Source: Planctomyces sp. (GTDB lineage: Bacteria > Planctomycetota > Planctomycetia > Planctomycetales > Planctomycetaceae). Taken from it: a stretch of DNA of 51,249 nt. Location: assembly GCA_005778115.1 (NCBI GenBank), contig SXKJ01000063.1:1-51249 (forward strand). The letters are read 5' to 3'. The position numbers were made by a program, and so were the translations under genes. Below the pieces are notes generated by a model. The model did no database searches, was not told the origin of the DNA, and saw only the letters and a list, made by a program, of their open reading frames with translations. Of the stretch, positions 7,940 to 15,184 are shown one piece after another (position 1 is the stretch's first letter; each line of letters opens with the position of its first letter).

Positions 7940-8890
7940 TCATTGGCCCGATTTCAAAGCGTTGGGTTCTTGAGGAGCTTTCCCTTCCGCAGGAGGTTCA
8001 TCGTCCGCCATGACTTCATCAACCAGTTCCTCAAGCTCGAAGCCGACCGAATCGTCACCCCAGTTCGATACTTCGCTGTCGTACGGCAACTCGGACAGAA
8101 CAGCAAATTGGACCGGGCTGAGAATCGGCCGCACATCCTCCTCGGCCAGATCGGGCATGAAGTTCGACTCTTCCGAATACGGTCCGAGCGACTGCCCCCA
8201 GGATTCGCGCCAGTTGTCCTCGAACAACTTCGTGAATTGATCACGCTGTGTGGCGGAAAGCCGAAGGTCGTGATCCAGGCGAGTCACCAGACTGAGAATG
8301 GCAACTCGCTTTCGATGTGCGGATCGCAACTGAAGCTCGGTCGAGCATCGCTCCCATTGTTCCGGCGTCAATTGGCACTCGGCGACTTGAGCGACCGCTT
8401 CCCGAATTCGTTGAGGGAGCGGTCTGAACTCGGTCTTTGGCATTTTGCCGTTGTTCAGTTCTTGTTCGAGCTTCTCTTGCTCGGCGATGAATTGCTCAAC
8501 AACACCGCTCAGCGATTTTGCGCACGATTGACTGAGCGTCTGAAATTCTGGTTCCGGCAGATCGCAAGCCTTTCGCACAAACAACAACTCCGGCTTGAGC
8601 ATCGCCCGAAACTCGGCAGACTCGGCGTTGAATTCGACGGCCAATTCGCCATCGACCCACTCATCCCCCGCCGGATTCTCTATGCTCACGTAGGGTTCAA
8701 TCGCTTCCAACAAAATCCACCCGAGTTCGTCGAGAAACTCACGGGCGAACTCTTGCTGCTCTGGAGTGAACTGAACCGGCCGATCCGGAACGAGCCGGTC
8801 GGCCTGGACGTTTTGCGAATCGTCGGCGAACGCTGTCCACAGCGTGACGATGACCGTCAGGCTCGCCAGCGCTCCGACCATTCGTCGCAT
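7940..8890 (-). CDS. Secreted helical protein, tandem paralogue 1
   Basis: The protein has 316 residues from the ATG at 8890, chosen because AAGG lies 7-8 bases upstream; a TTG start at 8911 is also open. The signal peptide is RRMVGALASLTVIVTLWTAFA. The mature protein is acidic and helical, with LTPEQWERCSTELQ and a C-terminal part shared with paralogue 2. It is the first of four coupled paralogous genes and lies 201 bases after the DUF4175-like reading frame. No enzymatic motif was seen. Confidence 0.8.
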   Translation of the reverse strand: MRRMVGALASLTVIVTLWTAFADDSQNVQADRLVPDRPVQFTPEQQEFAREFLDELGWILLEAIEPYVSIENPAGDEWVDGELAVEFNAESAEFRAMLKPELLFVRKACDLPEPEFQTLSQSCAKSLSGVVEQFIAEQEKLEQELNNGKMPKTEFRPLPQRIREAVAQVAECQLTPEQWERCSTELQLRSAHRKRVAILSLVTRLDHDLRLSATQRDQFTKLFEDNWRESWGQSLGPYSEESNFMPDLAEEDVRPILSPVQFAVLSELPYDSEVSNWGDDSVGFELEELVDEVMADDEPPAEGKAPQEPNALKSGQ

Positions 8891-9091
8891 AAGAGTGACC
8901 TTCGATATCAATTAACACTGAGCAATCAGCGCAGATGGCCAACATTCGCCAACCGTCATGCGGATAATTCGTTTCGATCCGCAGCCTGTCTGAATCTGTG
9001 GGGAGTCAACTTTACCCCGTAGATTCAAACACGGCCGCGAGTTTCGGAAGTCCAGACGTGTTGGCAGACAGTGTATGCCTCCGACTTCACA

Positions 9092-9676
9092 CTACTTTCC
9101 GCGAGCTTTCTCTAATCGGTTGAAGTACTCGTCCAAGCCGGTGCGGAACTCTTCGGGCAGCTTCGGTCCCGAATCGCCGGTGGCTTGTGAGACGCCGTGA
9201 TCTTCGCGGTTTTCCTTTTCATTGACGCCGCTGCCGATGAGCGTCAGCGCCGAGTCGTTGGTCGTGCCGCCTCCGCCACCACCGGGATTCGCGCCGCCAC
9301 CACCACCTTTGGGATTGATCCGTTTCGATTGCAGCAACAATTCAATCGCTTCCGTCTCGGCCGCGATCGCCGGCTTGCCGGTGTCGGCTTTGCTCAGAAT
9401 CGTCTTGGCATCGAACATGACCGAGGCCACTTGTCGCAGCAAAGCGATCTCCTTGCCGAATTCTGCCTCACCGTTTTCGAGCGTACGAATGCGATCGACA
9501 ACAACCTCCGTCCGCTCGCCGAGCTTATGCTGTACCTCAGCGAGTTGCTCGGCTTGCTTGGCGTGCTCTTCCGCTTTGATGGCCGGTTTGGCTTGTTCGG
9601 CGACGCGAGTTTCTTCTCGCAGATTCACTTCTCCTTCGAGGATTTGCAGAACTTCCAGAACGATGGATGGCGGCAA
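9092..9676 (-). CDS. C-terminal continuation of the DUF4175-like protein after an in-frame UGA
   Basis: As a separate gene it would start at a TTG (9676) and give 194 residues. The frame is the same as that of the preceding gene, and only one TGA (9701-9703) separates them. The peptide begins PGGKSRGSLPPSIVLEVLQ, then has a charged coiled-coil helix (EETRVAEQAKPAIKAEEHAK), a Gly-rich linker (GGGGGANPGGGGGG) and an acidic C-terminus. There is no signal sequence and no good ribosome site for the TTG. I therefore read it as the distal part of one roughly 1,089-codon gene. Readthrough, selenocysteine insertion or a nonsense mutation could each explain the stop. Confidence 0.65.
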   Translation of the reverse strand: MPPSIVLEVLQILEGEVNLREETRVAEQAKPAIKAEEHAKQAEQLAEVQHKLGERTEVVVDRIRTLENGEAEFGKEIALLRQVASVMFDAKTILSKADTGKPAIAAETEAIELLLQSKRINPKGGGGGANPGGGGGGTTNDSALTLIGSGVNEKENREDHGVSQATGDSGPKLPEEFRTGLDEYFNRLEKARGK

Positions 9677-9697
9677 ACTGCCGCGCGATTTGCCGCC
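9669..9697 (-). promoter_or_regulatory. Perfect hairpin immediately after the in-frame UGA
   Basis: On the minus strand, GGCGGCAAA (9697-9689) pairs perfectly with TTTGCCGCC (9677-9669) around an 11-nt loop. It starts three bases after the UGA at 9703-9701. The size and position fit a bacterial SECIS-like or readthrough-promoting stem, but the loop was not matched to a known SelB target. It may also be a chance palindrome in coding sequence. Confidence 0.4.
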
Positions 9698-9700
9698 GGG

Positions 9701-12361
9701 TCAGGTGCCCCCTTTGGTCGGATCGACCAAATCCTCCGCCCACCGATCCATTGCGTCGGACCAGTACTCGGCTTGAGCGATCGAGAGACCGTTCTCTTTC
9801 TTGAGATCATCGCCGAGTGCTCGTAGCCCGCCGATGACATCCTGCGATCGCATGTCGTCGAGCACCGCCTTGAACGACATCATCCGACGCCGCTCGAAGT
9901 ACGCTTGCAGGTCGTCCATGATGTTGGAAATGGATTGGCTGCTCTTAGCTTCCTGAGCCACCAATTCCGTGAAGAGCTTTGTTGTGGTTTCTTTGGCCGC
10001 AGTCGGAGGCAGGCCAAACGCATCGCTCACCTGATCGCCGATGCGGCCTCCGATCTTGTACTGCAATCGAGACTCCGCCTTCAGCCGCTTGACCAGCGTG
10101 CTCCCTTCGAGATTCGCCAGCACCTTGTTGAGTTCATCGGTGAGCTTCTCGAACTCAGCGAGCAAGTCTTGTTGCTCTTTCACCGCTTCCTCGACCTTCT
10201 GATCGGCGGGGCACTTGTCGTCCCCTTTCTTCGGCGGGCCGATCAGCGTTGTGGTGGCCAGTCCCAAGCTGGGCTTTCCGGATTTGCTCGGAGATTCTGC
10301 CGATCCGTTCTTGTCGTCCTTCTTCGCGAAGCCGTGAGTCGATTCGACATCGTTGATCGACGGGACTTTGGTCGGCGGTTGTTTCTTGGCGTTCGGATCT
10401 GGCTCAGTCGGCTCGCCGGCAGCAGACGCTCGCGTCTCGCCTGCCTTCGGAGCTTTATTGCTGGGCGATTCCGAATTCGACGCGGTCTTCGGAGCCTGCG
10501 AGGCTTGCTTGAGCAAGTCGGCCACCGACGGCATTCGGTTCCCGGAGATGTCTTTCAGGATGCCAAGCATCTCGGCCCATTTTTCGAGATGGCCGACGCC
10601 GATCTCCGGATTACGCATCGCCTGCTTGACCAAGTCTTCGCCGTTAAGCGTGAGGTTCGACAGTCGCCGACCATTCGCTCGTTCGGCAGCCGCTTGGCCT
10701 TCGATCTTTTTACGATTCTCCGGTTGATCCAAGTCGCTGGGGGACATTTCTCGCAGAGCCTTGTTCGTCTCGTGCAGCGCCATCTCCTTGTCGCGGACTT
10801 CCAGCGACTGCCGATGCCACTTGCTGAGCATCTCCGTCACCCAAATCGCGTGCTGCTCGGCGTTGAGCACATAGAACGTGTAGACCGGCGAATAAACTCG
10901 CTCGCGACCGGGGAAGTAATCCTCGACGAACAGCCGCACCTGAATCGGCTGCGGTTCGATCCCCAACGACGTGGCGGAGAACGTGCCAGCCAACTCGAAC
11001 ATTTCTTTCTCGGTGCCACCCGCCGCGAGAATGCGTTCCCCCTTTGCCGGGTTCTTGAAGTTCGTCGTGTCGATCCCCTGCCAGTCGATGCCGACTTGTT
11101 TGACTCCGAAATCATCCTGTGCGCGGACCTTGAAGTTCAGCGCTTCGGAATCGAGCACCACTTTTTGTCTCGGTAAGTCCTCGGTCGAGATCGATGGAGC
11201 CTCGTCCTCGCGGCTGCTGATCGTCAGTGTGAACGGCTCTTTGCCCGCAAGGTTGTGCTGATCCTGCCAAGTGAATTCGACCTTCCGTGATTCCTCGACG
11301 CTGATGCGGGGACTGACGACCTTCTCGCCTGTCGGTACGAGCGGCTGCCCGTCTAACTGCGCGGAGGCCAGCGGCCGAGTTGCCGTCGCGGTGAACGTTG
11401 CGCTGCTCCCTTTCACCAACGAGATGGTGCCGCCTCGCACATCTTTCTTCTGCGGCTGTGAACGGCCGAGATACTCCGGCAGTGCGACCTCCGCTCCAAT
11501 CGAAGCCAATTCCGGCCGCAGCATCGGCTGCACTTGGACTCGTTGAGAAAGATCACCAATGCGAATGCTCAACCAGCCGTTGTCGATCTGGCCGGGAAGT
11601 TCAAACTCGTAGCGTCCCTCGCGCAGCTTGGCCGCGACCGAACGCTGACCGCCAAGTTGGACCTCACCTTGCTCCGGCCGCCACATCGTGTCTTTCGCCA
11701 ACGCGACTGCGACCGTGAAAGGCTCACCGTGAGCGACCACCAGATGTTTCGAGACCGGCTCAATTGAGGTGAACGTGTAACGTGGCGTGTCACCCCACGG
11801 CATCAGCAACCGCGCCCAGGCATTCGTCGCCGCCGCCGGGAACATCGCCAGTAACACAACCGCGATCATTCCGGAGATCCCCGCGAACACCGCGCGACGG
11901 CGATGCTTGGGATTCGGCACCGAGTCGCTGAAGTCCCGCTTCGTAGCGACTTCGGCCACTTGCTGCACGGCCGCCTCGCACAACGCCAACGACCGAGCTT
12001 GCTCGCTCTCGCTATGAACCAACTCAATGATGCCCAACAACTGATCGCCCACGCTCGGATGCTTGCGGCTGAGCAGTCGAGCAATTTGCTCCAGCTTCCG
12101 CTGCCGCCAAATCCAGCGATGCAGGGCCAGCGGGATCAACCCGCAGCCGATCATTGCCGTCACAAAGATGCCGAGCCGGACCTCCCACGGTGTGTCAAAC
12201 ACCCGGTCCAACGCGAACGTCACCAAGTACGCAACAAAAACGCCGATAACCGAGCCACAAACGGCCTCGACCAGCTTGATCGTCCAAACCAGCCGACGAA
12301 AGTCGAGCAACTGCGTCTGTAACGATTCCGGCAACGTCAACCGATGATGAGCAAGACTCAT
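9701..12361 (-). CDS. DUF4175-like membrane protein with coiled coils
   Basis: The protein has 886 residues up to an in-frame TGA; the start ATG at 12361 has AGGAG six bases upstream. Hydrophobic segments lie at about residues 32-55, 68-82 and 157-178. A large extracytoplasmic beta-rich part follows (residues about 185-500), then long charged helices (520-650 and 715-880) separated by a Pro/Ser/Lys-rich linker. This is the layout of the large DUF4175-type proteins found beside BatA/VWA genes. The assignment is by architecture and context, not by a diagnostic motif. The same frame resumes after the stop for about 200 codons (see 9092-9676), so the complete product is probably longer. Confidence 0.7.
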   Translation of the reverse strand: MSLAHHRLTLPESLQTQLLDFRRLVWTIKLVEAVCGSVIGVFVAYLVTFALDRVFDTPWEVRLGIFVTAMIGCGLIPLALHRWIWRQRKLEQIARLLSRKHPSVGDQLLGIIELVHSESEQARSLALCEAAVQQVAEVATKRDFSDSVPNPKHRRRAVFAGISGMIAVVLLAMFPAAATNAWARLLMPWGDTPRYTFTSIEPVSKHLVVAHGEPFTVAVALAKDTMWRPEQGEVQLGGQRSVAAKLREGRYEFELPGQIDNGWLSIRIGDLSQRVQVQPMLRPELASIGAEVALPEYLGRSQPQKKDVRGGTISLVKGSSATFTATATRPLASAQLDGQPLVPTGEKVVSPRISVEESRKVEFTWQDQHNLAGKEPFTLTISSREDEAPSISTEDLPRQKVVLDSEALNFKVRAQDDFGVKQVGIDWQGIDTTNFKNPAKGERILAAGGTEKEMFELAGTFSATSLGIEPQPIQVRLFVEDYFPGRERVYSPVYTFYVLNAEQHAIWVTEMLSKWHRQSLEVRDKEMALHETNKALREMSPSDLDQPENRKKIEGQAAAERANGRRLSNLTLNGEDLVKQAMRNPEIGVGHLEKWAEMLGILKDISGNRMPSVADLLKQASQAPKTASNSESPSNKAPKAGETRASAAGEPTEPDPNAKKQPPTKVPSINDVESTHGFAKKDDKNGSAESPSKSGKPSLGLATTTLIGPPKKGDDKCPADQKVEEAVKEQQDLLAEFEKLTDELNKVLANLEGSTLVKRLKAESRLQYKIGGRIGDQVSDAFGLPPTAAKETTTKLFTELVAQEAKSSQSISNIMDDLQAYFERRRMMSFKAVLDDMRSQDVIGGLRALGDDLKKENGLSIAQAEYWSDAMDRWAEDLVDPTKGGT

Positions 12362-12418
12362 GAGTCACTCCTTCGGCACCAAGTGGAGAAGATAGAACGC
12401 AATTTCGAAACGCTTAAC

Positions 12419-12673
12419 TCATCCGAGGATGGAATCGTATTCGCCGTGATGGCCAATCCAAAACCACAGAAATCCTTCGGCACGTTCTTTGGCCAACGCG
12501 CGATAGTGGAGGCCAACACGCACCGACCAGTAGACACCAACCTTCTTCAATCGCAGTGACGGATGATTCGGATCGCCTTTGGGGATCGTAAAGTTCTTAT
12601 CCGCTAAAGCCTGAACTTCATCGGGGAGTTTTCGGTAGTGAAACCAAAACTCGGGAGTCGCGAAGTGCGTCAT
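12419..12673 (-). CDS. RelE/ParE-type toxin of a type II toxin-antitoxin pair
   Basis: The protein has 84 residues. The ATG at 12673 overlaps the TGA of the antitoxin frame (ATGA), which is classic for these pairs. The sequence has the family pattern: FWFHYRKLPDEVQALADKNF at the start, HPSLRLKKVGVYWSVRVG in the middle and FLWFWIGHHGEYDSIL at the end. Toxins of this fold cleave mRNA on the ribosome or inhibit gyrase; which of the two cannot be decided from sequence. The toxin frame looks intact although its antitoxin frame is interrupted. It lies inside the MoxR/VWA series, in the same orientation. Confidence 0.8.
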   Translation of the reverse strand: MTHFATPEFWFHYRKLPDEVQALADKNFTIPKGDPNHPSLRLKKVGVYWSVRVGLHYRALAKERAEGFLWFWIGHHGEYDSILG

Positions 12674-12867
12674 AGCGGTGTGCAACGTCCCGCCTCAAAA
12701 TGTTCATCGGCCTTTCGGCCAGCAGCATCCAAGCGACCCGCCTGCACGTCTTGCTCGAACCGCCGATCTCATTGATCTGCCCTGAACTCATCGAACCATT
12801 TCGCAAACGTCACCAGCTCGGTCTCAGACAGGCGAGTGACGGTATTTTCGAGTTCTTGCAAACTCAT
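12670..12867 (-). pseudogene. Antitoxin interrupted at codon 33 (probable Trp codon changed to TGA)
   Basis: From the ATG at 12867 the frame gives MSLQELENTVTRL, then LVTFAKWFDEFRADQ, then TGA (12769-12771). It continues with DRRFEQDVQAGRLDAAG and ends EAGRCTPL at the ATGA overlap with the toxin. The complete 65-residue pattern is that of small antitoxins with a DRxxExDxxAGrLD toxin-binding tail. Trp is usual before DRR, so TGG to TGA is the simplest explanation. A GTG at codon 41 could restart translation of the tail. Whether the pair still works is unknown. Confidence 0.75.
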
Positions 12868-12932
12868 TGTTCGGTCCTTTGTCTTCTAATGAGCAAATTC
12901 AACGATGAATCTCGCTTGCGATGGGAAGAGGA

Positions 12933-15140
12933 TCATATCAACCCAATCACCTTCCGACCCACCCAAAATACGCCCAGTAGCAACACTAAAAGACCGGCAT
13001 AAGCCGGGTGGCTCCAGAGTTGGACGCGGCGGATGGACGGTAAAGGTTCCGGCAAATTGGCCAGAGATTGCACAATGTCGTTGAGTTTCGTCGGTTCGAT
13101 GATCTTGCCGCGAGTTACGCGGGCGATTTCTTCGAGCACCTCCGGCCGAGCCGGCTTGCCAACTCGTTCAGCGGCGACTCCTTGCACGAAGAACGAGGTT
13201 TCCAGCGTTGCGTTCGTCTGTTTGCAGAGCAGGGTGACCTCGTGCTTGCCCGGTTCTTCGGCGGTGAAGCGGCTGTGGAAGACACCCCACTCGTCGCCGG
13301 CTGAGAGGAACCGCACGGTTTCGGCCTTGCCGGAGGGAGCCACGATGCGCGCGGTGACATCCCCTTTCGCGAGCGGCTCGCCGCTCCGTTCCATCACGTT
13401 CGCGTGCAGAGCCAGCGTCTGCCGCATCTGCGGCTGATCGGGGGAGTAATACAGTCGCATCGTTTCCCCCTTCGCCATGTTTCGTTGGTAGGCCATCCAG
13501 CGGACGACCTGGCCCCAGAAGCGATAGTGGTATTTGTCTTCGACTCCCTTTCGCCAACGCCACGCACCGTCGGTCCCCATGAACAAGACCTTGCCTGCAC
13601 CGAACGTGCGAGTCACCAGCAACGGCAAGCGGCCGTGCTCGTTGGTGATGTCCTTGTGGACGGCGAGCACTTCGCTGCCCGCTTTCGCTTTGACAACCGA
13701 TGCGTACCACTGGAAGCCAGGGAGGTCTTCCCAGACTTCCATGTTGTCGTCGGTCGTGTCGGCCAGCTTGGTGAGCAAGCTGCGCCGGCCGAGTTCCGTC
13801 AATTCAAAATGTCCCGGAGTGCGCGAACCCCAGCCGCTCGACTGACCCTCATCGAGCAGCACCGGATTGAGATCGTCCAACTCCGTGTCGAGCAAACTGA
13901 ATTGCCGCCCCTGCATCCCCGGCATGAAGACGAGTCCGCTCGCCTGATGCTCAACCAATCCTTTGAGCAACCGACATTGCTCTTCGGTGAGCTGCCCGTC
14001 GTCGATGCCTACGTCTCCCAAGAAGACGACATCGAATTTCGACAACTCATCAAGGCCGGACGGAAACTGTTTGATGTAGTCCTTGTTGCCGCCGCCGACT
14101 TTGCTCAGCCCCGGATGGAACAGCAGGCATGAAACCTCGACCCCCGGATCGCGCGACAGTGCGTTGCGGAGATAGCGGTACTCCCAACGCGGATACGATT
14201 CGACAACCAGAACTTTGAGTTTCTCTTCGCGGATCACGATCGGAGCGGTCAGTTTGTTGTTGTCGATCAGCGTCTCGTCGCTGTGCTTGGGGACATCGAG
14301 CGTCAGCGTGAAGTCGCCGGTCGTCTTCGGTTTCCAGGTGACCGATTCGCTGGTCCGTCCCATCGCGGCGATGCGAACTTCCTTCGTGACCTCGTCGCCG
14401 TCCGATGTCTTGAGCGTCACGGTCGTCGTCGTCTCACGCGGCAGCGAGCTTTCGATCGCAAACGGAATCCGCACGGACTTCCCCGCGATGCCGAACGTCG
14501 GCGCGTCGAGACTGAGCAGTTCCAAATCCGGCAGCCGAGTCGGGCTTCCCACTGGCACCGTAAAGACCGGCACTCCCTTCAACCGCAATCGCGAGGCCGC
14601 CTGCACTGGCGGCGGACCTTCGTTCCAATCGCCGTCCGAGATCAGCACGATCCCCAGCAAGTTCTTGAACTTCTCCGGAGCCTGCGCGAGCGGCTCATGC
14701 AAATCAGTCCCGTGTCCCGGCTGAGGCGAGGCGAACGGCTGAATGACGACATTCATCCGCTCGGTCAGCTTCGCCCAGGCCGATGGTTCAATCATCCCTG
14801 CGATCGCTTCCTTGCGAGCCATCAGCGTTGAATTCGGAGTGCCAAGCGAGCCGCCCGGCACCACGTCCTTTGTTCCCATGCTGGTCGAGTCATCCCACAA
14901 CACGGCGATCGATGGCTTTTCGTCGGGCCGACATTCCTCGACCCATTCCGGCTGATTGAACATCACCGCCGCCAGCACGACGATCACTAGCCGCAAGACT
15001 TCGAGCATCCCAAACGATGGGCGATAACCCGAACGTCGCCACGCCGCCCAGCAGAAGCCGGCCGCGACCAACACCGCGATCACCGACACGGCCAGCGAGC
15101 CGGAAGTCCATAAAAACGTGAGTGAGCGGGTTGCGGTCAT
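12933..15140 (-). CDS. VWA membrane protein with glutamine-amidotransferase-like region
   Basis: The protein has 735 residues from the ATG at 15140; a TTG at 15158 is also open. Two N-terminal membrane segments (residues about 13-33 and 47-62) are followed by a von Willebrand A domain with the metal-site motif D83-x-S85-x-S87 (LWDDSTSMG). Residues about 300-420 resemble the class I glutamine-amidotransferase-like fold often found in such proteins (KVLVVESYPRWEYRYLRNAL). I see no catalytic Cys-His-Glu triad. A C-terminal membrane helix (AGLLVLLLGVFWVG) ends the protein. It follows the BatA-like gene by 44 bases and is likely its partner at the membrane. Confidence 0.85.
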   Translation of the reverse strand: MTATRSLTFLWTSGSLAVSVIAVLVAAGFCWAAWRRSGYRPSFGMLEVLRLVIVVLAAVMFNQPEWVEECRPDEKPSIAVLWDDSTSMGTKDVVPGGSLGTPNSTLMARKEAIAGMIEPSAWAKLTERMNVVIQPFASPQPGHGTDLHEPLAQAPEKFKNLLGIVLISDGDWNEGPPPVQAASRLRLKGVPVFTVPVGSPTRLPDLELLSLDAPTFGIAGKSVRIPFAIESSLPRETTTTVTLKTSDGDEVTKEVRIAAMGRTSESVTWKPKTTGDFTLTLDVPKHSDETLIDNNKLTAPIVIREEKLKVLVVESYPRWEYRYLRNALSRDPGVEVSCLLFHPGLSKVGGGNKDYIKQFPSGLDELSKFDVVFLGDVGIDDGQLTEEQCRLLKGLVEHQASGLVFMPGMQGRQFSLLDTELDDLNPVLLDEGQSSGWGSRTPGHFELTELGRRSLLTKLADTTDDNMEVWEDLPGFQWYASVVKAKAGSEVLAVHKDITNEHGRLPLLVTRTFGAGKVLFMGTDGAWRWRKGVEDKYHYRFWGQVVRWMAYQRNMAKGETMRLYYSPDQPQMRQTLALHANVMERSGEPLAKGDVTARIVAPSGKAETVRFLSAGDEWGVFHSRFTAEEPGKHEVTLLCKQTNATLETSFFVQGVAAERVGKPARPEVLEEIARVTRGKIIEPTKLNDIVQSLANLPEPLPSIRRVQLWSHPAYAGLLVLLLGVFWVGRKVIGLI

Positions 15141-15184
15141 AGGTTTTTGGAACACCAATCTCCACTGATCTGCGCTAATTCTGA

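Noticed and set aside
7937-9022. A 361-codon plus-strand open frame opposite paralogue 1
   Set aside because: It is the antisense of a well-supported gene with a signal peptide, operon position and paralogue similarity. The translated product has no family features.
9905-11176. A 423-codon plus-strand open frame opposite the DUF4175-like gene
   Set aside because: Its Arg- and Leu-rich composition is typical of an antisense reading of GC-rich coding DNA, and there is no ribosome site or recognisable domain.
3378-12771. UGA read as tryptophan genome-wide (genetic code 4)
   Set aside because: Although one UGA replaces a likely Trp codon, many intact genes here use TGA as their natural stop, including the antitoxin's own end and paralogue 1.
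12618-12806. A 62-codon minus-strand frame as an alternative antitoxin
   Set aside because: It is in a different frame from the conserved antitoxin pattern and overlaps the toxin start; the interrupted frame 12670-12867 matches the family instead.
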